Shown one piece after another: positions 43,205 through 53,282 of a stretch of DNA of 64,000 nucleotides. Each line of letters begins with the position of its first letter. The first letter of the stretch is position 1. The stretch covers positions 2,604,001 through 2,668,000 of the forward strand of contig NZ_CP034951.1 in NCBI RefSeq assembly GCF_004022485.1. Direction: 5' to 3'. The notes below the pieces were generated by a model, which did not search any database, had not been told where the DNA came from, and saw only the letters and a program-made list of their open reading frames with translations. Origin of the DNA: Aequorivita sp. H23M31 (lineage in GTDB: Bacteria; Bacteroidota; Bacteroidia; Flavobacteriales; Flavobacteriaceae). A program made the translations under genes and the position numbers.

Positions 43205-44896
43205 ATGCGCTGGACTCTTAAACCAAAACCTAATCCTGGAAAAGTAGATTCCCTTTCAAAATTGTTGGGTGTACATCCTATTATTGCAACCTTATTGGTC
43301 CAGCGTGGCATTGAAACTTATGAGGAAGCCAAAGCATTTTTTAGGCCGAGTTTAAGCGCACTGCATGATCCTTTTCTTATGAAGGATATGGAAAAGGCCG
43401 TAGAACGCATTGAAAGGGCTGTAGCCAATGGCGAAAATATAATGGTTTATGGCGATTACGATGTGGATGGAACAACGAGCGTGGCGCTAATGTCTTCTTT
43501 TCTGAAAAGTTATTATCCAAATGTTTCAACCTATATTCCGGACCGATATGACGAAGGTTATGGAATTTCATATAAAGGAATCGATTTTGCCGATGATAAT
43601 GATTTCACCTTAATAATCGCACTGGATTGTGGGATTAAGGCCATCGATAAGGTAGCTTATGCTTCCGAAAAAAACATCGACTTCATTATTTGCGACCATC
43701 ATTTGCCTGGAAAGGAGATTCCAAAAGCGGTTGCTGTTTTAGATCCAAAACGCTTGGATTGCGTTTACCCATATAAAGAACTGTGTGGATGTGGAGTTGG
43801 TTTTAAATTAATACAAGCCTTGTCTCAAAATCTCGGATTGGAGATTGAGCACCTTGTCCCGTATTTGGATTTGGTAGCGACTGCTATTGGTGCAGATATT
43901 GTCCCCATCACAGGGGAAAATAGAATTCTTGCCTATTATGGACTTCGGGTTATAAACACCAATCCCCGCACGGGTTTTCAGGCTATTATAAAGCAGATTA
44001 AGAAACAAACTCTTACAATCACTGATGTTGTTTTTATCATCGCACCCCGGATTAACGCGGCGGGAAGAATGAAACACGGAATTCACGCTGTGGATCTGCT
44101 CACGGAAACAAATATGGAGAAAGCAGAGGTGTTTGCCAGTGAAATTGAAAAATTCAACGCCGATCGGAGGGAGACGGATAAGAGAATCACCCAAGAAGCT
44201 CTTGCTCAAATAATTCAGAATAAGGAGGAGGAAAGAAGGACCACCGTGGTTTATCACGAGAGTTGGCATAAGGGAGTTATTGGAATAGTGGCATCCCGAT
44301 TGACGGAAACCTATTATCGCCCAACCTTGGTTTTTACCCGTAGTGGTGAGCGATTGGCAGCATCAGCACGCTCGGTTAAAGATTTCGATGTGTACAATGC
44401 CTTGGAAAGCTGCGCACAGTATATTGAACAATTTGGAGGACATAAGTATGCGGCCGGCTTGACATTGTTGGAAAAGGATTTTGAGGATTTTAAGATGGAA
44501 TTTGAGCGGGTGGTTTCAGAAACAATTGAGCCACGCTTGCTACATCCCGAAATACATATTGATGCGGAGATAGATTTGGAGGATATTACCCCGAAATTCT
44601 ACAGGATTATAAAACAATTCGCTCCTTTTGGTCCCGGTAATATGACCCCTACTTTTATGACCCAAAATTTGAGAGATGTGGGATATGGAAAATGCGTGGG
44701 GGAGGACCAGTCACATTTACGACTGGTAGTAAAACAAGATAGTTCTACCCAATTTATTGGTATTGGATTTGGAATGGCGAATAAACAGGATATAGCATGC
44801 ACAGGGAAGCCTTTTAAAGCCGTTTATAGTATTGATGAGAATGAATGGCAGGGAAATTTGAGTTTGCAACTAAGGTTAAAGGATATTCGCGAGTGA
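43205..44896 (+). CDS. recJ: single-stranded-DNA-specific exonuclease RecJ
   Basis: The 563-residue nuclease digests single strands 5' to 3' in recombination and mismatch repair. DHH-family motifs are YGDYDVDGTTS (about 81-91), IALDCGIKA, ICDHHLPGKE (about 162-171) and APRINAAGRM. The DHHA1 domain shows GGHKYAAGLTL, and an OB-like C-terminal domain follows. It converges with lpxH, with 37 bases between the two stops. Confidence 0.96.
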   Translation: MRWTLKPKPNPGKVDSLSKLLGVHPIIATLLVQRGIETYEEAKAFFRPSLSALHDPFLMKDMEKAVERIERAVANGENIMVYGDYDVDGTTSVALMSSFLKSYYPNVSTYIPDRYDEGYGISYKGIDFADDNDFTLIIALDCGIKAIDKVAYASEKNIDFIICDHHLPGKEIPKAVAVLDPKRLDCVYPYKELCGCGVGFKLIQALSQNLGLEIEHLVPYLDLVATAIGADIVPITGENRILAYYGLRVINTNPRTGFQAIIKQIKKQTLTITDVVFIIAPRINAAGRMKHGIHAVDLLTETNMEKAEVFASEIEKFNADRRETDKRITQEALAQIIQNKEEERRTTVVYHESWHKGVIGIVASRLTETYYRPTLVFTRSGERLAASARSVKDFDVYNALESCAQYIEQFGGHKYAAGLTLLEKDFEDFKMEFERVVSETIEPRLLHPEIHIDAEIDLEDITPKFYRIIKQFAPFGPGNMTPTFMTQNLRDVGYGKCVGEDQSHLRLVVKQDSSTQFIGIGFGMANKQDIACTGKPFKAVYSIDENEWQGNLSLQLRLKDIRE

Positions 44897-44933
44897 TAAC
44901 GGACCCTTCAACTTTCTAGGGCTCTGATTGGCT

Positions 44934-45695
44934 TCAACGAGAAGTAAACTCTTTCAGCTCAAATTTCTCTCCATCAAAAACCCCATAGGTAAAATGGTTT
45001 ATCCAGTCGCCCAGATTAAAATAGGTTGAATTGTCAGCAATTTTTATTTCCATGGGTAAATGGCGGTGGCCAAACACAAAAAAGTCGTAATGTTTATTTT
45101 CCAGCTTTCTTTTGGAATACTGCGCTAACCATTCTTTTTCTTCCCCTAAAAATTCCTTATCATCATCCCCTGAAATCAATTTGTTTTTTACCGAAAGATG
45201 TTGCGCTACACGCACTCCAATATCTGGATGCAGCCATCGGAAAAACCATTTTGACACCGGATTTATAAAAACTTTTTTCATCCTTTTGTAACCCTTATCC
45301 CCCGGACCTTTTCCGTCGCCGTGACCTATAAAGAAGGTTTTTTCGTTAAAAACAAATTCCATGGGCTTATGAAAAACCGGAATATTGAGTTCGGTTTCAA
45401 AATAATCGTTCATCCACAGATCGTGGTTACCTACGAAAAAATAAATTTGGATTCCGCTATCCCGGAGTTCCGCCAATTTGCCCAGAGTTCTTACAAATCC
45501 TTTGGGAACAACGGTTCTATATTCAAACCAAAAATCAAAAAGATCCCCGAGTAAGAAAATGGTGTGGGCATCATCCTTTATGGTATCCAACCATTTCACG
45601 AAAATTTTTTCTCGCGGCATGCTTTCCACCATTGTAGGAGCTCCCAAATGATTGTCACTGGAGAAGTAGATTTTTTTATCTTGTGGGATTTGCAT
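44934..45695 (-). CDS. lpxH: UDP-2,3-diacylglucosamine diphosphatase (LpxH-like)
   Basis: The 253-residue metallophosphoesterase has SDNHLGAP (the usual Asp-x-His with N at the middle), LLGDLFDFWFEY, VGNHDLWM, FIGHGDGKGPGDKGYK and FGHRHLP. It removes UMP from UDP-2,3-diacylglucosamine in lipid A synthesis on the inner face of the membrane. A -7-like TATCTTTG lies on the minus strand at 45700-45707. Confidence 0.92.
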   Translation of the reverse strand: MQIPQDKKIYFSSDNHLGAPTMVESMPREKIFVKWLDTIKDDAHTIFLLGDLFDFWFEYRTVVPKGFVRTLGKLAELRDSGIQIYFFVGNHDLWMNDYFETELNIPVFHKPMEFVFNEKTFFIGHGDGKGPGDKGYKRMKKVFINPVSKWFFRWLHPDIGVRVAQHLSVKNKLISGDDDKEFLGEEKEWLAQYSKRKLENKHYDFFVFGHRHLPMEIKIADNSTYFNLGDWINHFTYGVFDGEKFELKEFTSR

Positions 45696-45707
45696 TTCGC
45701 AAAGATA

Positions 45708-46273
45708 GTTAAAGTGAGTAATTGGTTAAGATTTTTCATTTCGCTTGATTATGTAATAACTTCGGAACAAAGTATTTTAAATTATGTAAGTAAAATTAAT
45801 CAGGGTCGGGAATTCTAATGGGATAATTATTCCTTCAAAATTCCTGGAGCTAATGAACATAAGAGATAAGGTCTCTATTTAAATTGAAAATGATAAGATT
45901 ATACTAACAGCTTCTAAAACCAAACCATGAGAAGGCTGGGAAAAAATGCTTGCCAAGGATATATAGAGGTATTGGCAACCTGAGAAGTTGCGGCCAGATT
46001 TTTTTGGAAAACGAAGAAAATAAGGAATGGGAATGGGAAAGCAATATGATAATTTCTGGGTTAATCTAGATCCAACAAATGGGGAGTGAAATAAAAAATA
46101 GGAGCCTGCGTAATAATTTCACCCGGGTTCTCAAATAGAATTCTCAATACTTTATTTATTGCGCCTGTAACTTCTACCATCTGAAACTTTCCAATGCGAG
46201 TTAATATTGAATTACAGGAAAAAGATAGACAAATAGTTCTAGATCAATTTAGGTGTATATATAAAATTAAGAT
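45708..46273. other. large gene-free gap
   Basis: The 566 bases before the QueD terminator contain no credible gene on either strand. Codon-like periodicity is absent and stops are frequent in all frames. It may be decayed sequence. Confidence 0.5.
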
Positions 46274-46320
46274 GATTAAAAAAATGGGAGGTTTGAACAA
46301 GAAACATATTCCAAACCTCA
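46274..46320 (-). terminator. terminator after the QueD-like gene
   Basis: On the minus strand GAGGTTTG (46312-46319) and CAAACCTC (46288-46295) form a stem, then CCA and a run of T (the plus-strand A-run at 46277-46283). Confidence 0.7.
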
Positions 46321-46356
46321 AAGAAATTCTATCCGAAAATCTAGTAGCGTAAAATA

Positions 46357-46806
46357 TTAATTATCCTCAGAGTACCATTCCGCATAACTGCTATCCGTTT
46401 CTTGAAGTTTTAGTGAATGTAGTTTTATTCCTTCTGGCAACCTTTTTTTTATTTTCTCAGAAAAATCGATAACCATCATTTCACTTGTGGGCTGATAATC
46501 TACCAAAAGAACGCTATGATCGCGGTCACTGAGTTCTTTGGCCAACTGCACGTGAGGAGTGTTTTTATTGAAAACCGTGGCGTGGTCAAAAACATCTACG
46601 ATTTCTTCCTTAACTATTTTTTTTAGATCACTGAAATCTATCACCATTCCGTATTTTACATTATTGCTATCCGAAATAGGACTGCCAATAACCGTTACCG
46701 AAAGTTTGTAGCTATGTCCGTGAACATTTCTGCACTTTCCATCGTAACCATAAAGGGCGTGTCCGGTCTCAAAAGAAAAAATCTTGGTAATACGTATTTG
46801 TTTCAT
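46357..46806 (-). CDS. queD: 6-carboxytetrahydropterin synthase (QueD / PTPS family)
   Basis: I chose the ATG at 46806 (MKQIRITKIFSFETGHALYG), which starts the fold. Eleven extra residues upstream are unlikely. The 149 residues show zinc ligands H in FETGHAL and H-x-H in NVHGHSY, the catalytic Cys in DGKCRN, FDHATVFN and late PTSEMMV. It probably makes 6-carboxytetrahydropterin for queuosine, though other PTPS activities are possible. A -7-like TATCTTTG lies at 46826-46833 on the minus strand. Confidence 0.9.
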   Translation of the reverse strand: MKQIRITKIFSFETGHALYGYDGKCRNVHGHSYKLSVTVIGSPISDSNNVKYGMVIDFSDLKKIVKEEIVDVFDHATVFNKNTPHVQLAKELSDRDHSVLLVDYQPTSEMMVIDFSEKIKKRLPEGIKLHSLKLQETDSSYAEWYSEDN

Positions 46807-47106
46807 CGTAAAAGAAAATTGACCACAAAGATACGACAATCTTATTCCTTGACATTGGTTGCGGATGAGAAGGTATAAGGGGCAATAGTGCCAACAAAGA
46901 CCAGTTTCGTTAAATATAAAAGCATGGTCACGCTAAGCCTACCTGTACCAAGACTTCCGCAGGGGTCGAAGCGCAGCGCGAAACGATATTAACAAAGATA
47001 TTCATAGGTTTAACTTATTATATTAGGAGAATTTATCATATAAATATTTCTTGATAAGTGACTGGTTTCTATACTATATTTGGGAGAGATTTAAAATATC
47101 TAGACT

Positions 47107-47742
47107 ATGGCAAACGAGCTCTATGAGCAATTGGAATTTGTTGAGAATGTATTGTTCGAAAGAATTATTGAGGATTTACTTTCGAAAAAATACAGCATTG
47201 TAAACGACTTTTTTTCTTCGGAAGAAGTTACAATTTTGCGCGATTCACTTTTGGCAAAATACGAAGCCGATAAGTTTAAGAAATCTGCTATTGGAAACCG
47301 TGTAAATGAAGAAATAGATAAGACCATTCGTGGCGATTTTATTCTGTGGATGGATGAGAAGAGTGCTGATATGGCAGAATTGCTCTTTTTCTCCAAAATA
47401 AATGAGCTGGTAAATTATCTCAATAGAACTTGTTTTTTGGGAATTCTGCATAAGGAATTCCACTATGCGGTTTATCCTACGGGAACGTTTTACAAGAGGC
47501 ACCTGGACACCTTTCAAAATGATGATCGCCGGAAACTTTCGATGGTCTGTTATTTAAATGAAGATAACTGGCTACCCGAAAATGGAGGAGAGCTTACTAT
47601 TTATTCGGAAAAGGAAGATCTGGATATTTTGCCCTTACCAGGAAGAGTAGTTATTTTTGAAAGTCAGATATTGGAACACGAAGTAAAAGCAGTGAAGGCT
47701 TCCGAAAGACTCAGCATTACGGGTTGGCTAAAAACTAGATAA
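47107..47742 (+). CDS. 2OG-Fe(II) oxygenase (prolyl-4-hydroxylase-like)
   Basis: The 211-residue protein carries a double-stranded beta-helix domain with the iron triad: H and D in YKRHLDTFQ, and the distal H in ILEHEVKAV. The Arg of SERLSITGWLKTR would bind 2-oxoglutarate. LSMVCYLNEDNWLPENGGEL is the central strand motif. It hydroxylates an unknown substrate, perhaps a protein proline. It stands alone. Confidence 0.92.
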   Translation: MANELYEQLEFVENVLFERIIEDLLSKKYSIVNDFFSSEEVTILRDSLLAKYEADKFKKSAIGNRVNEEIDKTIRGDFILWMDEKSADMAELLFFSKINELVNYLNRTCFLGILHKEFHYAVYPTGTFYKRHLDTFQNDDRRKLSMVCYLNEDNWLPENGGELTIYSEKEDLDILPLPGRVVIFESQILEHEVKAVKASERLSITGWLKTR

Positions 47743-47877
47743 AGTTGTTCGTAGTCTCAGGTTTCTAGTTCCGAGTTTCTAGGGATCGTTTTCTGGATAG
47801 ATATTTACCACGAATAAACGAATATTTTTATTGAAGATACTGTAAACTGCAACTGTAAACTGATACTTCTTTTAGAC

Positions 47878-48189
47878 TTACAAATAGATCTGATGCTCTT
47901 TACAATAATCAATAATGTAGTTACCCAGATTTTCTACGGCATTTTTAAAATCAATGCGCTCACTTTCGCCAAAACGTTCGGCTTCTAAATCCCGTTTTAA
48001 TTCCATAGAAATGCTTTCTCGAATTTCTCTAACTAAAATTTTAAGATATTTTTCCTTGTTCATTTCCAAAACTTGTTGCAAGTCTATAAGGGCATCGCAG
48101 ACATCTTCATATTCGGAAAGCAGTTCCTTGACTGTAGGATTTTCCAGCAGTTCAGGATTTTCCTTAAATATTTCAAGAGGTGGTTTCAT
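47878..48189 (-). CDS. conserved hypothetical helical protein
   Basis: The 103-residue protein is strongly helical and charged (ELLSEYEDVCDALIDLQQVL, EKYLKILVREIRESISMELK). I recognise no domain. It ends FKNAVENLGNYIIDYCKEHQ. It lies between the oxygenase gene and a MATE transporter and has no signal peptide or membrane span. Confidence 0.75.
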   Translation of the reverse strand: MKPPLEIFKENPELLENPTVKELLSEYEDVCDALIDLQQVLEMNKEKYLKILVREIRESISMELKRDLEAERFGESERIDFKNAVENLGNYIIDYCKEHQIYL

Positions 48190-48305
48190 TTGGATAATTC
48201 TCTTTTTTAGATAAAAAGGAATAGCGTCAATCAGAATTCTTCATTATTAATATTTTTCTATTCCCTAGTTTCTAGCTTTTCTCTGTTCGTTCGTCATTTT
48301 AATAA

Positions 48306-49640
48306 CTATACTTCTATAAGGGGAATATATTTCCTTTGGTATTTGAAAATTAGCGCAATTCCTCGGTATGCAACCCAAATAATCATGGCCAGCCAAATAC
48401 CCTTGAGTCCCCAATCCATAAACTTAGTAAAATAAAGCACGGGAATAAATCCAAATAGGGTTGCGCCAATAAGTACATTTCTTAAATATCGCATTTCTCC
48501 TAAACCCTTAAAAATGGAATCGAAAGTAAAAGCAATGGCGTTTAAGGGAAGACAGATCAAAACCAAAAAGAACATTCCGTAGAATATAGAAAGTACATTT
48601 TCGTCCTTATTAAATAACAATCCCACAGGTTTATAGAGAAATAAACCGATCAAAACCAAAGCCAAGGCGACAATAATATTATATAAATTCACTTTTTTGG
48701 TCAGCTCCCATAAGTCTTTAAAATTGCGTTCTCCCAAGAGTTTCCCAGATAGAATATTCCCTGCTGCTCCGTACCCGTCCAGAAAAAACGCTGTAAAAAT
48801 CCAGACATTAAAGGCTATGGTATGGGCGGCGATATATTCATTTCCCAAATCGGCTGCTTCGCGTGTTGCAAGGATTAATGCGGTGTTTAGAGCCAGGGAG
48901 CGTAAAAACAAATTAAAACTCATCTCTACCAACCGTCGCATTTCGGGATGTAAAGGGAGTTTTAGTCTCAATGATATATCTGTCTTTTGAAGAAGCAGAA
49001 CAAAAGCCAAAATGGCCATTACAAGTTGTGAAAGAAGACTTGCCCAAGCGGCGCCTTTAATTCCCATTGGTAATATAATTCCCTCAATTCCGTAAACCAA
49101 CATAAAGTCCAAGCCTATATTTAATGCCGCTCCTACAGAAGCGATTATCATTGGCCAAAACGTATTTTGAAGACCTCGAAAAATCCCGAAAACAGCAAAA
49201 GTAAAAAGTGTGAGCGGAAAGCCCCATACTCGGATATTATAGTAGTCGATGCTGAAATCTAGAACCATTCCCTCGGCATTCATCAAGGAAAAAATTTCCT
49301 CGACAAAGAAATAAGTGGAGAATAGGACAATAAGACTGAGAACAAGGTTGAAGTAAATAGCTTGGGCGGGAAAATTGTGGAGATCCTTTAACTTTCCGGC
49401 CGCCAAATTTTGCGCCACTATGGTAGCGATAGCACTGCGGGTTTGAGCCAAGATCCAGATAATTGCCGACAAAAAGGAACCTACAATTCCTACTGCGGCG
49501 AGTGATTCCATCCCAAATTCCTGAATGTTTCCCACAATAGCTGCATCTGTAGCCGAAAGCACAGGTTCTGCGATTCCAGAAATTATTGCGGGAATGGCTA
49601 ATTGCTGGATTCGCTTAAACGAAATATCTGTTAGGCCCAT
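48306..49640 (-). CDS. MATE family efflux transporter
   Basis: This 444-residue protein has about 12 spans in two related halves. The start ISFKRIQQLAIPAIISGIAE, then SATDAAIVGNIQEFG, and the later AAHTIAFNVWIFTAFFLDGY and NAIAFTFDSIFKGLGEMRYL follow the MATE (DinF-like) pattern. It would export drugs or metabolites with Na+ or H+. Substrate is not known. Confidence 0.94.
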   Translation of the reverse strand: MGLTDISFKRIQQLAIPAIISGIAEPVLSATDAAIVGNIQEFGMESLAAVGIVGSFLSAIIWILAQTRSAIATIVAQNLAAGKLKDLHNFPAQAIYFNLVLSLIVLFSTYFFVEEIFSLMNAEGMVLDFSIDYYNIRVWGFPLTLFTFAVFGIFRGLQNTFWPMIIASVGAALNIGLDFMLVYGIEGIILPMGIKGAAWASLLSQLVMAILAFVLLLQKTDISLRLKLPLHPEMRRLVEMSFNLFLRSLALNTALILATREAADLGNEYIAAHTIAFNVWIFTAFFLDGYGAAGNILSGKLLGERNFKDLWELTKKVNLYNIIVALALVLIGLFLYKPVGLLFNKDENVLSIFYGMFFLVLICLPLNAIAFTFDSIFKGLGEMRYLRNVLIGATLFGFIPVLYFTKFMDWGLKGIWLAMIIWVAYRGIALIFKYQRKYIPLIEV

Positions 49641-49692
49641 TTAGAATTCCAAATTTACCGAAAAATGGGATATTCCTTGTTTGGGAAATACG

Positions 49693-51066
49693 TTATCCCA
49701 GATGTAGATTTTCAGGATTATAGCCTAGATAATTCACCTCCTCTTCTCTAAAAATAATTCCATGTTCCTTTAGTTCATTTAGAATTGGTTCGTAAACTTC
49801 TTTTGCAATTGGCAATTGAACTCCTGGCGTGGCTATTTCGCCATTTAGGATTTTCAACGCAGCAATAGCCACGGGAAGTCCTACTGTTTTTGCCATGGCA
49901 GTATAAGTTTGATCTTCCCCTATTAATGCCATATGGCTGTCTATCTGGTGTTTTTCTCCATTCAGTTCATATCCGAATTTATGGTACATTACAATCATAT
50001 CTTTGTCCTCTGGATCTAAAGTCCATTTGTCTTCCAGTATTTTTTGAAGTGCCATTGCGGGAGTAGCATCTTTGATACCAATAGTTTTTTCTTTGCTGAA
50101 AATATCAAGTTCTTCCAATTTTTCCCACATCAAATCATCTTGATCTATTTTTAGAGCGTATCGAAGTTTTAACTCTACGGTATCCGTTGGAGAGTATGCC
50201 AAAAAGAGATTTATAAATTCGCGATAGCTCAAATTTTCCGAGTCTGGAATAACATAGGTATCATCTGTCATTCCCAATTGGACAAACATGTTCCACGCTT
50301 TACTAAAACCTACTCTTCGTATGGTTCCACGGTAAAGGGTAAGTATATTATCCAATCCGTAAACCGATTGGTACTGCAGTGAGTTGCGATTGGCAAGAAC
50401 CTCAAATTTGCCAAATCCTTCTATATTGATAAATTCCGTCCTGCGAAAAAGTCTGTGATATGGAATATATTTGAATTTTCCTTCTTGAATAAATTCCGCT
50501 GCTCCACCTTGTCCTGCTAAAACAACATTCCGAGGATTCCATGTAAATTTATAATTCCAAAGGTTGTTATCACTTTCGGGAGCTATCAAGCCACCACAGA
50601 ATGATTCGAACAATAACATTTTCCCGCCTTTAGCTCTCACTCGGTCAATAACCTGCATTGCACTCATATGGTCAATTCCGGGATCGAGGCCAATCTCATT
50701 CATCAACACCAATCCTTTTTCCTTTGCTTCTTTATCAAGAGACTTCATTTCCTTGCTTATATATGAAGCTGTAACCATATGTTTTCCATACTCAATACAG
50801 TCCTTCGCCACCTCAAAGTGGTAACGTGCGGGCAGCATAGAAATAACCAAATCACTATTCTTTACGGCTTCTTTTCGCTGCGCTTCGTTAAAAACATCCA
50901 ATTGGATTCCTTGTGTATTTCTATGATCTTTTGTGAATCTTTTTGCGGCTGCTTCGGAGATATCTCCTATCGTTATAAAGAGGTTTTCGGCTTCACTTCG
51001 ATTCAACAGATATCGTATTAAACTTGTTGCCGATCGTCCTGCGCCTATTATTAATATGTTTCTCAT
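49693..51066 (-). CDS. saccharopine dehydrogenase family protein
   Basis: The 457-residue enzyme has an N-terminal NADP domain with ILIIGAGRSATSLIRYLL and VISMLPARYHFEVAKDCIEY, then the saccharopine dehydrogenase C-domain with EIGLDPGIDHMSAMQVIDRV and GGLIAPESDNN. Related enzymes make saccharopine, carboxynorspermidine or aminoadipate products. The role in Flavobacteriaceae is unclear, and lysine-catabolic saccharopine reductase is one possibility. Confidence 0.92.
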   Translation of the reverse strand: MRNILIIGAGRSATSLIRYLLNRSEAENLFITIGDISEAAAKRFTKDHRNTQGIQLDVFNEAQRKEAVKNSDLVISMLPARYHFEVAKDCIEYGKHMVTASYISKEMKSLDKEAKEKGLVLMNEIGLDPGIDHMSAMQVIDRVRAKGGKMLLFESFCGGLIAPESDNNLWNYKFTWNPRNVVLAGQGGAAEFIQEGKFKYIPYHRLFRRTEFINIEGFGKFEVLANRNSLQYQSVYGLDNILTLYRGTIRRVGFSKAWNMFVQLGMTDDTYVIPDSENLSYREFINLFLAYSPTDTVELKLRYALKIDQDDLMWEKLEELDIFSKEKTIGIKDATPAMALQKILEDKWTLDPEDKDMIVMYHKFGYELNGEKHQIDSHMALIGEDQTYTAMAKTVGLPVAIAALKILNGEIATPGVQLPIAKEVYEPILNELKEHGIIFREEEVNYLGYNPENLHLG

Positions 51067-51137
51067 TTAGGGAGAGTTTTTTGTTAACTTTGAAGAAAAT
51101 TTTAGATCGGCGAATTTACTAATTCTACCTTGGTTAA

Positions 51138-51536
51138 ATGAGGATTTTAGATAGAAATATAACGGCAACAGGAGCTTTTATCACCGCTGCCACCATTGCA
51201 ATTGGGGGCTTCGGAGCCCATGGGCTCAAACAATTAATCGATGGTTCTTCCCTAGTTACGTTCGAAGTTGGTGTGCGCTACCAAATGTATCATGGATTGG
51301 CAATAGTTATTCTTGGTTTTGCACCTTGGCTTTCGGAGAAACTGAAAAAGGCCGTCTTTTGGTTCTTTATAATCGGAATTGTTTTTTTCTCTGGATCTAT
51401 TTTTTTGCTTTCCTTAAATTCTATTTTACCTTTTGATGCCACCAAAATTGGTTTTATTACTCCTATTGGAGGCCTGATGTTTATCTTGGGCTGGCTACGA
51501 TTGGCGTATGGGTTACTAAAACTCAGGAGCCAATAA
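51138..51536 (+). CDS. DUF423 (YgdD-like) membrane protein
   Basis: The 132-residue protein has four spans and the DUF423 features GAFITAATIAIGGFGAHGLK, RYQMYHGLAIVILGF, FFSGSIFLLSL and ITPIGGLMFILGWLRLA. The family is conserved but without known function. It lies between a saccharopine-dehydrogenase-like gene (divergent) and pckA. Confidence 0.92.
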   Translation: MRILDRNITATGAFITAATIAIGGFGAHGLKQLIDGSSLVTFEVGVRYQMYHGLAIVILGFAPWLSEKLKKAVFWFFIIGIVFFSGSIFLLSLNSILPFDATKIGFITPIGGLMFILGWLRLAYGLLKLRSQ

Positions 51537-51574
51537 TTATCTTTTTTAAGTTCCTGAATCTATTTTAGATTTCT

Positions 51575-51582
51575 TATTTTTG
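51575..51582 (+). promoter_or_regulatory. -7 box TATTTTTG upstream of pckA
   Basis: A TAnnTTTG match lies 24 bases before the chosen pckA start. Confidence 0.45.
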
Positions 51583-51606
51583 TGCTCTACAAAATTTAAA
51601 CTAGAA

Positions 51607-53208
51607 ATGGTGGATAATAATCAGACTAAAAGAACGATTTCATTAGAAAAATATGGAATCGAAAACGCAACAGTTCTTTATCAACTTTCTTCCAAGGAAC
51701 TACACGACAAAACGCTAGAGTTAGGACAAGGGGAAGAGGCCGCCAGCGGTGCACTCTCTGTAAACACCGGAGAATTTACCGGAAGAAGTCCGAAGGATAG
51801 ATTTATCGTAAAGGACAATGTTACCGAGGATAAAGTATGGTGGGGAGATATAAATATCCCATTTTCTCCCGAAAAATTTGATGCACTTTACAATAAAGTT
51901 ACCGATTACCTTTCCGGCAAGGAAATATATGTACGCGACAGTTATGCAGGAGCAGATATGAGTCGTAAACTTAACATTCGCGTAATTACCGAAACTCCTT
52001 GGGCCAATAAGTTTGCACATAATATGTTTTTGCGCCCAACAGATCAGGAGTTGAAAACTTTTGAGCCTGAGTGGCTTTTAATAAATGCTCCGGGTTTTAT
52101 GGCAGATCCCGATGAAGATGGAACACGCCAACACAATTTTGCAATTTTGAACTTTTCTAGGAAGATTGTTCTTATTGGTGGTACTGGCTATACAGGAGAA
52201 ATTAAGAAAGGAATTTTCTCCGCTCTTAACTTTATTATGCCCGTAGATAAAAACACCCTGCCGATGCACTGTTCTGCAAATGTGGGTGATAATGGTGAAA
52301 CAGCGATTTTCTTCGGTCTTTCTGGAACGGGTAAAACAACTCTTTCCGCAGATCCTAACCGAAAACTGATCGGGGATGACGAACACGGATGGACTCCTGA
52401 AAATAGCATTTTCAATTTTGAAGGTGGTTGCTATGCCAAGGTGATCAATCTTGATGAAGAGCACGAACCGGATATTTATAATGCTATTAAACCGGGCGCT
52501 ATTCTTGAGAATGTGAAACTTGATAAAGACGGGAATGTTGATTTTGCAGATACATCTATAACACAGAATACTCGGGTCAGTTATCCGATCTATCATATTA
52601 ACAACATTCAGGAACCTTCGGTTGGGCAAAACCCGAAGAATATCTTCATGTTGACGGCTGATGCTTTTGGGGTATTGCCTCCAATCTCAAAATTAACTCC
52701 AGGCCAGGCCGCTTATCACTTTATCAGTGGTTATACCGCTAAAGTTGCAGGAACTGAGGAAGGAATTAACGAGCCAACTCCAAACTTTTCGGCTTGTTTT
52801 GGTGCTCCTTTTATGCCACTTCATCCTACTGAATATGCCGAGATGCTGAGCAAGAAAATGAAAGAAGCCGGAGTGGATGTATGGTTGGTCAATACAGGAT
52901 GGACTGGTGGTCCTTATGGTGTTGGGTCTAGAATGAAGCTTAAATATACCCGCGCCATGATCGCTGCGGCGTTGGACGGAGAATTAAGAGAAGTAGAATT
53001 TGAAAAACATCCTATTTTTAATCTTATGATGCCTAAATCTTGTCCTAATGTACCTTCAGAGGTTTTGAATCCTAGAGAGACTTGGAAGGATAAGGAAGCG
53101 TACGATAAAAAGGCTAAAGAATTGGCCAACTCCTTTAAGAAGAACTTCGCTAAATACGAATCTTATGCCAATGAAGAAATTCTAGCTGGCGCCCCAGTCT
53201 CGGAATAA
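51607..53208 (+). CDS. pckA: phosphoenolpyruvate carboxykinase (ATP)
   Basis: I chose the ATG at 51607 (MVDNNQTKRTISLEKYGIEN), since the longer frame covers the promoter box. The 533-residue enzyme turns oxaloacetate and ATP into phosphoenolpyruvate, the entry to gluconeogenesis. It shows NTGEFTGRSPKDRFIV, the P-loop GLSGTGKTTLSADP (about 237-250), the metal-binding LIGDDEHGW and the late NTGWTGGPYGVG. Single gene with its own terminator. Confidence 0.96.
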   Translation: MVDNNQTKRTISLEKYGIENATVLYQLSSKELHDKTLELGQGEEAASGALSVNTGEFTGRSPKDRFIVKDNVTEDKVWWGDINIPFSPEKFDALYNKVTDYLSGKEIYVRDSYAGADMSRKLNIRVITETPWANKFAHNMFLRPTDQELKTFEPEWLLINAPGFMADPDEDGTRQHNFAILNFSRKIVLIGGTGYTGEIKKGIFSALNFIMPVDKNTLPMHCSANVGDNGETAIFFGLSGTGKTTLSADPNRKLIGDDEHGWTPENSIFNFEGGCYAKVINLDEEHEPDIYNAIKPGAILENVKLDKDGNVDFADTSITQNTRVSYPIYHINNIQEPSVGQNPKNIFMLTADAFGVLPPISKLTPGQAAYHFISGYTAKVAGTEEGINEPTPNFSACFGAPFMPLHPTEYAEMLSKKMKEAGVDVWLVNTGWTGGPYGVGSRMKLKYTRAMIAAALDGELREVEFEKHPIFNLMMPKSCPNVPSEVLNPRETWKDKEAYDKKAKELANSFKKNFAKYESYANEEILAGAPVSE

Positions 53209-53228
53209 ATCTGATTCAGATATCGAAC

Positions 53229-53267
53229 AAAAAAAGGCTTGCTATACGATGGCAGGCCTTTTTTTAT
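53229..53267. terminator. terminator between pckA and hemD
   Basis: AAAAAGGC and GCCTTTTT arms enclose TTGCTATACGATGGCAG, with T-runs on both strands, so it serves both converging genes. Confidence 0.8.
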
Positions 53268-53282
53268 AGGTAGTAAGTAGAT

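Noticed and set aside
46272..46352. 26-codon ORF starting ATGATTAAAAAAATG
   Set aside because: It coincides with the terminator of the QueD-like gene and is too short to support.
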